Part shown: piece after piece, positions 35,319 to 40,308 of the stretch
Position numbering within the stretch: the first letter of the stretch is position 1
How the letters are laid out: each line of letters begins with the position of its first letter
From: Limisphaerales bacterium
GTDB lineage: Bacteria; Verrucomicrobiota; Verrucomicrobiia; Limisphaerales; JADLHS01
Assembly: GCA_020848635.1 (NCBI GenBank)
Contig: JADLHS010000046.1
Span: forward strand, 1 to 40,308
Reading direction: 5' to 3'
Length of the DNA stretch: 40,308 nucleotides
Notes under the pieces: generated by a model
Told to the model about the DNA's origin: nothing
What the model saw: the letters and a program-made list of their open reading frames with translations, nothing else
Databases searched by the model: none
Translations under genes and position numbers: made by a program

Positions 35319-37706
35319 TTAGCTCAGACTCACCGGATCAATGTCCACCGTCAAGGTCACGTCCTCGGGCAGGGTCAGCCTCGCCGTTATTTGGGCGAGC
35401 GCATGGCTGAGCCGGCTCATCGCCCGGGTGCGGAGCATGAGCTGGTAACGGTAGAACGTCTCCGCGCGCAGCAAGGGCGCGGGCGCCGGGCCGGCGATGA
35501 TCAGATCGCGAAAGGGGGTAGTGGGCGAAACGAGTGGGTTGGCAGCGGAATTGGCAGCCACGGGGTCACCCAGGTTTAACTCGGTGTCCATGGTCTCACG
35601 GCTCGACTTTTCGGCTTTGCCCCGGTCTCCGCCAAGCTGGTCGAGTTCGCGCCGGACATGCTCGGCGGAAAATTTGACCTTCTCCTCATTGCGCCCCTTC
35701 AAGGTGAGCAACGCCACGCGGCTGACGGGCGGGTACTTGAGTTGTTCGCGGAATTCCAATTCCTGGTCATAAAAGCCGACGAAGTCGTGGCGGCGCGCGT
35801 ATTGAATCGCCGGATGAAACGGGGTGAAGGCCTGGACGAACACTTCGCCCTCCACGTCGCCCCGCCCGGCCCGTCCGGCGACTTGCGTGAGCAATTGGAA
35901 CGTCCGTTCGCCCGCGCGGAAGTCCGGCTGATGGAGCGCGAGGTCGGCGTAGATGATGCCCACGAGCGTGACGTTGGGGAAATGCAGCCCCTTGGCAATC
36001 ATCTGCGTGCCGAGAAGAATGTCGATTTTGCCGGTGCGAAAATCACCGAGCACCTTCCGGTAATCATCCTTCCGCTTCATCACGTCCGCATCCATGCGTT
36101 TGACGCGCGCGTGCGGGAAGAGTTTTCCCAACGTCTCCTCGACTTTTTGCGTGCCCGTGCCGGCAAAGCGAATGGCCGGATTCCGACATTTGGCCTGCGG
36201 GCACACCGCGGGCACCGGTTCGACATGGCCGCACAGATGACACCGCAGTTTTTGCTCCGGGCGGTGATACGTGAGCGAGAGGCTGCAATTCGGACACTCC
36301 GCCACGTAGCCACAGAGTGGACATTGCAGCGATGTCGAGTAACCGCGTCGGTTCAAAAACAGGATCGTCTGCTCCTTGCGTTCGAGGCGTTGCGTGATGG
36401 CTTCCTTGAGCTGCGGTGAGAACAGGGGCGGGCCTTTGCCCCCGCGCGCGGCCTGCCGCATATCTACGACGCGGACGTGCGGCATCTTCTGATTGTCCAC
36501 GCGCTCCGGCAAATCGAGCAGCGTGTATTTGCCATGCTGGCAGTTGTAATAGCTCTCCAGCGACGGGGTGGCCGAGCCAAGCACCACCACGGCGCCTTCC
36601 ATCTGGCCGCGCACAATGGCCACATCGCGGGCATGGTAGCGCGGGGTCTCCTCCTGCTTGTAAGTGTGTTCATGTTCCTCGTCCACGATGACGAGCCCGA
36701 GCGGTTCGACCGGCGCAAAAATCGCCGAGCGCGCGCCGATGACAATGCGCGCGCGGCCCTGACGAATCTTGTGCCACTCGTCGTGGCGCTCGCCGGCGGA
36801 CAGATGCGAGTGCAGCACCGCCACGAGGGTTTGTTGCGGTCCGGAACTGAACCGGGCCTTGAAGCGCTCAACGGTTTGGGGCGTGAGGGAGATCTCCGGC
36901 ACCAGCACGATGGCGCCTTTGCCTTCGGAAAGCGCGTGGGCGATGGCCTGGAGGTAAATCTCCGTCTTGCCACTGCCGGTGACACCGTGCAGAAGAAAAG
37001 TCGAGATCGGCGGTCGGACTTCAGCAGGCGGACCGTTGGCGACTGATTTCCGGTTTCCGGCATCCGGCTTCTGGTTCCCCATCGCCGCCAGGATGGCTTC
37101 GAGCGCCTTGGTTTGACTTGGATTCAAGACCAGCGGCAACGTCGGCAGAATCTCCTCCCGGGCGTACGGATCGCGCTCGGAGATTTGCGGGGCGACTTCC
37201 ACCAGGCCGCGATCCTCCAGTTTCCGGACGGTGGCGGCGGTGGTCGCGGTAATTTCAAGCAGTTCCGCCAGCGGCAACTCGCGGCGCTCCTCGATCACAT
37301 GCCAGACTTCCTGCTGGCGCTTGGGGAGTTTCGGAAATTCGCCCTTTGCCGGGAGGATGCGGACGAACAGTCGCTCGCGCCAGCCCGCATCTTCCTTGCG
37401 GACGGCTTCGGGCAACACGGATTTCAGCGCGATTTCCGGCGCGCAGCAATAGTAGTCCGCGATCCAGCGGGCCAGTTGGAGCACTTTCGGCGTCACCAGG
37501 GTTTGCGCCCCGATGATCTTGATCATGGGCTTCAGTTTGGTGTGCGCGGATTCCTCGGCAATCGCGGTCACCACACCCAGGACTTTACGGGCCCCGAACG
37601 GCACTTGAACACGGCTGCCCACATCCACGCGGCCCACGAGTTCGGGCGGGATGGCGTAATCGAACTCCTTGCGGAGCGCAATTTCGAGGCTGACGCGGGC
37701 GATCAT
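35319..37706 (-). CDS. priA: Primosomal protein N' (replication restart helicase PriA)
   Basis: The 795-aa protein has an N-terminal 3'-DNA-end-binding domain (residues 1-100), a Walker A GVTGSGKT (Lys247), DEEH helicase box, GSATPSLE, and an eight-Cys zinc region (CPLCGYVAECPNC ... CHLCGH ... CPQAKC). QVAGRAGRG completes the helicase core. It reloads the replisome at collapsed forks. It is longer than typical PriA (about 730 aa). The excess lies in two low-complexity pieces, near residues 213-235 (GNQKPDAGNRKSVANGPP) and near the C-terminal domain (KAEKSSRETMDTELNLGDP). It lies 65 bp downstream of the acyltransferase gene. Confidence 0.96.
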   Translation of the reverse strand: MIARVSLEIALRKEFDYAIPPELVGRVDVGSRVQVPFGARKVLGVVTAIAEESAHTKLKPMIKIIGAQTLVTPKVLQLARWIADYYCCAPEIALKSVLPEAVRKEDAGWRERLFVRILPAKGEFPKLPKRQQEVWHVIEERRELPLAELLEITATTAATVRKLEDRGLVEVAPQISERDPYAREEILPTLPLVLNPSQTKALEAILAAMGNQKPDAGNRKSVANGPPAEVRPPISTFLLHGVTGSGKTEIYLQAIAHALSEGKGAIVLVPEISLTPQTVERFKARFSSGPQQTLVAVLHSHLSAGERHDEWHKIRQGRARIVIGARSAIFAPVEPLGLVIVDEEHEHTYKQEETPRYHARDVAIVRGQMEGAVVVLGSATPSLESYYNCQHGKYTLLDLPERVDNQKMPHVRVVDMRQAARGGKGPPLFSPQLKEAITQRLERKEQTILFLNRRGYSTSLQCPLCGYVAECPNCSLSLTYHRPEQKLRCHLCGHVEPVPAVCPQAKCRNPAIRFAGTGTQKVEETLGKLFPHARVKRMDADVMKRKDDYRKVLGDFRTGKIDILLGTQMIAKGLHFPNVTLVGIIYADLALHQPDFRAGERTFQLLTQVAGRAGRGDVEGEVFVQAFTPFHPAIQYARRHDFVGFYDQELEFREQLKYPPVSRVALLTLKGRNEEKVKFSAEHVRRELDQLGGDRGKAEKSSRETMDTELNLGDPVAANSAANPLVSPTTPFRDLIIAGPAPAPLLRAETFYRYQLMLRTRAMSRLSHALAQITARLTLPEDVTLTVDIDPVSLS

Positions 37707-37707
37707 T

Positions 37708-37733
37708 TCGAAGGTCGAGAGTCGAAGGTCGAG
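37708..37733. repeat. Short direct repeat upstream of priA
   Basis: The 12-mer TCGAAGGTCGAG occurs twice, 2 bp apart, directly before the priA ATG. It occupies the place of the ribosome site, and no Shine-Dalgarno sequence is seen. Confidence 0.7.
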
Positions 37734-37771
37734 CGGCGAGTGTCAAGTGCCGCACTGACCCGCGGCGTGAT

Positions 37772-38512
37772 TCAATCGCGAGTGATGGCCCGCAGCTCGG
37801 TTTCGACCTGCTGGCGCAAGCGCTCGCGCTCGTCGGCGGACATCGAACCGGGGACGCGCAGCATCCGGCCGGTAGTGATTTCGCAGCGGGCGAACGGAAG
37901 CGGGATTTGAAATCGGTCCCAGGTCTTCAAAGAGATTTTCCAGTTCAGATGATACGCGACCGGCACAATCGTCAGGCCGGTCAATTGCGCGGTGGAAATC
38001 ACCCCTTCCGGCACGGTATAACGCGGGCCGCGCGGGCCGTCCGGGGTGATTGCCAAATCGTAACCGCGCTCCGCCAACGCGACCATTTCCCGCAAGGCCT
38101 GCGCCGCGCGGCGGCTCGACGACCCCCGCACCGGCGCGACCCCGAAGCGTTCGATGATGCTCGCCACCAAGCCGCCGTCCCGGCTGGCGCTGGCGATCGC
38201 GGCAAGCTTTCGGGTGCGATCGCGCCGCGTCACGTACCGATGGTAAATAATCAAGGACAGCACCAACCGGTTGTGCCAGATGGTGAAGATAATCTTCTCC
38301 GGCGGTAGTTCGGTAAGAAAACAGGAGTCTTGATTCAACCGGAAGCGGATCGTGAACGCCAGGCAGCGAATCGCCGTGTAAATCACCCGGGCGGCGAGCC
38401 GCTGGTGCCATTTTGGACGATGCGGCACCACGGCGTGGGACCGCCGGTCGCGTTGATGGTTTTGCGACGGAGCGGGGTGACCTGCGGGCGTATTGCAAGG
38501 CGTCGTCATCAC
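37772..38512 (-). CDS. DUF374 lysophospholipid acyltransferase-like protein
   Basis: The 246-aa protein matches the DUF374 (COG2121) branch of glycerophosphate-type acyltransferases: FTIWHNRLVLSLIIYHRY, SASRDGGLVASIIERFGV, RGSSSRRAAQALREM, ITPDGPRGPRYTVPEG and TIVPVAYHLNWKISLKTWDR. The family is thought to acylate lipid A-like or phospholipid substrates at the inner membrane. Its ATG overlaps the ruvA stop (ATGA). The N-terminal ~30 residues are polar and not conserved, so the true start could be further in. Confidence 0.88.
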   Translation of the reverse strand: MMTTPCNTPAGHPAPSQNHQRDRRSHAVVPHRPKWHQRLAARVIYTAIRCLAFTIRFRLNQDSCFLTELPPEKIIFTIWHNRLVLSLIIYHRYVTRRDRTRKLAAIASASRDGGLVASIIERFGVAPVRGSSSRRAAQALREMVALAERGYDLAITPDGPRGPRYTVPEGVISTAQLTGLTIVPVAYHLNWKISLKTWDRFQIPLPFARCEITTGRMLRVPGSMSADERERLRQQVETELRAITRD

Positions 38513-39114
38513 GCGTTTTTCTTGAGGGACGCGCGCACCAGTTGTTCGACCGTGGCGGCGGCCCCGAGCATCGTCTGCGCGGCGCGGACAGTATCATGCG
38601 CCTCGATTTGCTTGAAGCCCAGCGCCATGAGCGCCAACACGGCGTCATTGATTTTCTGGTCGGCGGCGGAGAGGGAACGTGCCGCACTCGAGGCCTCCCA
38701 GGCGCCGGCCGCGCCCACTTTGTCCCGCAATTCAACGACAATGCGCTCGGCGGTCTTCTTGCCAACGCCGGAGATTTGGGAAAGCGATTTCACGTCACTG
38801 CTGGCCACGGCGCCCCGAAAGGCCACCGGGTTCATCCCGCTAAGGATGTTCAGCGCGGTCTTGGGACCAATCCCGCTGACGTTGTTGATCAACAATCGAA
38901 ACAAATCCCGTTCCGCCGCGCTGGCGAAACCGTAGAGCACATGGGCGTCTTCGCGAATGACCAACTGGGTCAGTAACTTCACTTCGCCGCCGGGTTGCGG
39001 GAGTTTGTCGAACGACGAGAGTGGGATGAGGGCCTCGTAGCCGACGCCATTCACATCCACCACGACTTGCGTGGGCAGGGCTTCGACGAGTTTACCGTGG
39101 AGAAAGGTGATCAT
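38509..39114 (-). CDS. ruvA: Holliday junction branch migration protein RuvA
   Basis: The 201-aa protein, of usual RuvA length, starts MITFLHGKLVEALPTQVVVD with the OB domain (VNGVGYEALIP ... REDAHVLYGFAS). Two helix-hairpin-helix motifs follow (NNVSGIGPKTALNILSG; ISGVGKKTAERIVVELRD), then a C-terminal domain that contacts RuvB (NDAVLALMALGFKQIEAHDT). RuvA tetramers bind Holliday junctions and load RuvB. ruvC lies 34 bp upstream; ruvB is not in the window. Confidence 0.97.
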   Translation of the reverse strand: MITFLHGKLVEALPTQVVVDVNGVGYEALIPLSSFDKLPQPGGEVKLLTQLVIREDAHVLYGFASAAERDLFRLLINNVSGIGPKTALNILSGMNPVAFRGAVASSDVKSLSQISGVGKKTAERIVVELRDKVGAAGAWEASSAARSLSAADQKINDAVLALMALGFKQIEAHDTVRAAQTMLGAAATVEQLVRASLKKNA

Positions 39115-39148
39115 GCGAATACGGTAGGCAAAATGACGTGGGACGAAT

Positions 39149-39730
39149 TCATATTCGCTTCGCAGCGGTTAGAGAGTAGCGGCCCTGGCTTTGGGCGTGG
39201 GCCAGCGCAAGGGCCAGCGCATCGGCCGCGTCAGCCGGGGGCGGTTCGGCCAACTGCAACAGGCGCTGGACCATTTTAGCCACGGCGTGCTTTTGGGCCG
39301 CGCCGTAGCCAACGATGGCTTGCTTCACTTTGCGTGGGGCGATTTCGTAAATCTCCAGGCCCGCCTCGGCAATCGCTGCGAGCGCCGCGCCGCGCGCTTC
39401 GCCCATGAGAATGGCGGTTTGCAGATTTTGCGCGAAGAAAAGCCCTTCGACGGCGCAGACCGTGGGCGCATATTTCCGCAGCACCTCGCGGATGGTTTGC
39501 GAAATGTTGGCCAGACAGCGTGAGTGCGGCCACGCGGCGGGACAGGAAATCGTGCCCTGGACCAGCGTGCGCGGATGCGGTTTGGCCAGTTCAATCACCC
39601 CGTAGCCCGTGCCGCGCAGCGAAGGGTCCACGCCCAGGATGATGGTGTGGACGCTGGGATTGCGGGTGGGCGGCAGCAGCATACTCGCCGAAGCGGCGCG
39701 CGACTTGCGCCCGCTGACGCGCGCGCTCAT
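39149..39730 (-). CDS. ruvC: Crossover junction endodeoxyribonuclease RuvC
   Basis: The core begins HTIILGVDPSLRGTGYGVIE, with the first catalytic Asp at 35 if the ATG at 39730 is used; the ATG at 39682 would give 177 aa and is nearer the usual length. Others: CAVEGLFFAQN (catalytic Glu), YEIAPRKVKQAIVGYGAAQK, and PPADAADALALALAHAQ (two Asp). RuvC resolves Holliday junctions as a dimer. The frame is open up to 39895, but that extension has no RuvC-like sequence. It is the first gene of the ruvC-ruvA-DUF374-priA group. Confidence 0.95.
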   Translation of the reverse strand: MSARVSGRKSRAASASMLLPPTRNPSVHTIILGVDPSLRGTGYGVIELAKPHPRTLVQGTISCPAAWPHSRCLANISQTIREVLRKYAPTVCAVEGLFFAQNLQTAILMGEARGAALAAIAEAGLEIYEIAPRKVKQAIVGYGAAQKHAVAKMVQRLLQLAEPPPADAADALALALAHAQSQGRYSLTAAKRI

Positions 39731-40042
39731 CTGATGGAACTGCTGAAGGGTGATGCCCACGCGTGCCACTGTGCCAACGACGGCGTGGTTACAAAAGTGA
39801 AAACCGCGGTTTGTCCGGAGCGGCTGAATCCCCGCCATCGGATCGGACCCCGGCAAAACCCGGTTCGCGGCTGAGGGGAGCTGAATTCTCTCCATCTGGA
39901 AGCGTCAGAAAGAGGGAGGGCGGGGTGGGGCGAACCCGGTTTCCGATCGTCATCTCGAGGTTGGGGGCCCAGGCCCGGGGAGGCGTGGAGTTTTTTGTTG
40001 GCTGCGGTGCGGGCTTCTCGCCTAAGCTCCCCAAGTTCGAGC
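39731..40042. other. Divergent intergenic region, 312 bp
   Basis: It lies between ruvC (leftward) and the ABC ATPase (rightward) and should contain both promoters. Frames that cross it on both strands have no domain. No boxes or hairpins were recognised with confidence. Confidence 0.45.
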
Positions 40043-40308
40043 ATGAGTCACGATCCGATGATTGAAGTGGTCAAGTTGACCAAGCGCTACGCCGGTCACA
40101 CGGCACTGGCGGATATCTCGTTCACCGTCGAGCGCGGCGAGATCGTGGGTTTGCTCGGCGACAACGGCGCGGGCAAGAGCACAACCATGCGGATCCTTTC
40201 CGGTTTCCTGCCGGCTACGTCCGGCACGGCCCGGATTGCGGGGCGGGATGTGTTTTACGACTCGCGCGAAGTCCGCCGCCGCATCGGGTTCATGCCGGAG
40301 AATAATCC
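40043..40308 (+). CDS. ABC transporter ATP-binding protein (partial, C-terminus beyond window)
   Basis: From the ATG at 40043 (or 40058, giving MIEVVKLTKRY) the frame runs off the right end after 88 codons. It shows the A-loop Tyr (RYAGHTALADISFTV), Walker A GDNGAGKSTT, and the start of the Q-loop region (IGFMPENN). It looks like the ABC-2/GldA type of ATPase used by export or gliding-type transporters. Its permease is presumably downstream, outside the window. Confidence 0.9.
   Translation, partial: MSHDPMIEVVKLTKRYAGHTALADISFTVERGEIVGLLGDNGAGKSTTMRILSGFLPATSGTARIAGRDVFYDSREVRRRIGFMPENN

Noticed and set aside
1-40308. tRNA, rRNA, insertion sequences, attachment sites, prophage genes
   Set aside because: Read for on both strands by eye; no tRNA-like cloverleaf with a TTCRA arm, no transposase or integrase motif and no phage structural gene was recognised. 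A covariance search would be needed to exclude small RNAs.

Overview
The window looks like a chromosomal segment of a GC-rich Verrucomicrobiota bacterium of the Pedosphaera/Limisphaerales kind. This is inferred from content and not from a marker gene. The pointers are two secreted pseudopilins with the [24 protein letters not shown] leader type, many secreted carbohydrate-active proteins, LamG and BspA-type surface proteins sharing a C-terminal module, a malectin fragment, a eukaryotic-type Ser/Thr kinase remnant, and NarL-type two-component systems. No rRNA, tRNA, CRISPR array, insertion sequence or phage gene was recognised.

Layout. 1-7.8 kb, all minus strand: an HAD phosphatase cut by the window edge, an arylsulfatase, a receiver-only response regulator, a NarL-type regulator, a 7-TM PAS histidine kinase, a frameshifted outer-membrane transporter-like gene and a short DUF2959-like protein. 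7.8-9.0 kb is a scar of broken genes (malectin domain, Ser/Thr kinase). 9.2-15.7 kb, minus strand: a sugar-binding lipoprotein, a GH28 polygalacturonase-like enzyme, a LamG/Ig surface protein and a pseudopilin. 16.0-24.5 kb, plus strand: a run of secreted proteins, two of whose junctions are ATGA overlaps (GH5/GH2-like glycosidase, six-hairpin-type glycosidase, large unclassified TIM-barrel-like protein, clipped esterase remnant, HGGGW esterase). 24.5-31.3 kb, minus strand and converging on it: a histidine kinase with a three-unit OB-like sensor, its NarL-type regulator and three secreted esterases/hydrolases of different families. 32.1-35.2 kb: a BspA-like repeat protein and a second pseudopilin. 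35.3-39.7 kb: housekeeping genes ruvC, ruvA, a DUF374 acyltransferase and priA. An ABC ATPase gene begins on the plus strand and runs off the right end.

How it fits together. The central 9-31 kb looks like a polysaccharide-degradation region: a pectin-type hydrolase, putative glycosidases, four esterases, a sugar-binding lipoprotein, and a two-component system that appears to lie in one transcription unit with three of the esterases. Substrate and regulation are inferred, not shown.

Most notable in the hunt: (a) two GTAGG...CCTAC-bounded arrays of short palindromes with TCC/GGA centres inside the kinase-regulator cluster; (b) a hairpin repeat present three times in intergenic spaces; (c) a C-terminal module shared by three secreted proteins, one copy of which becomes visible only after correcting a T6 frameshift; (d) a second homopolymer (C6) frameshift; (e) two large secreted proteins, probably glycosidases, that I cannot place in a family.
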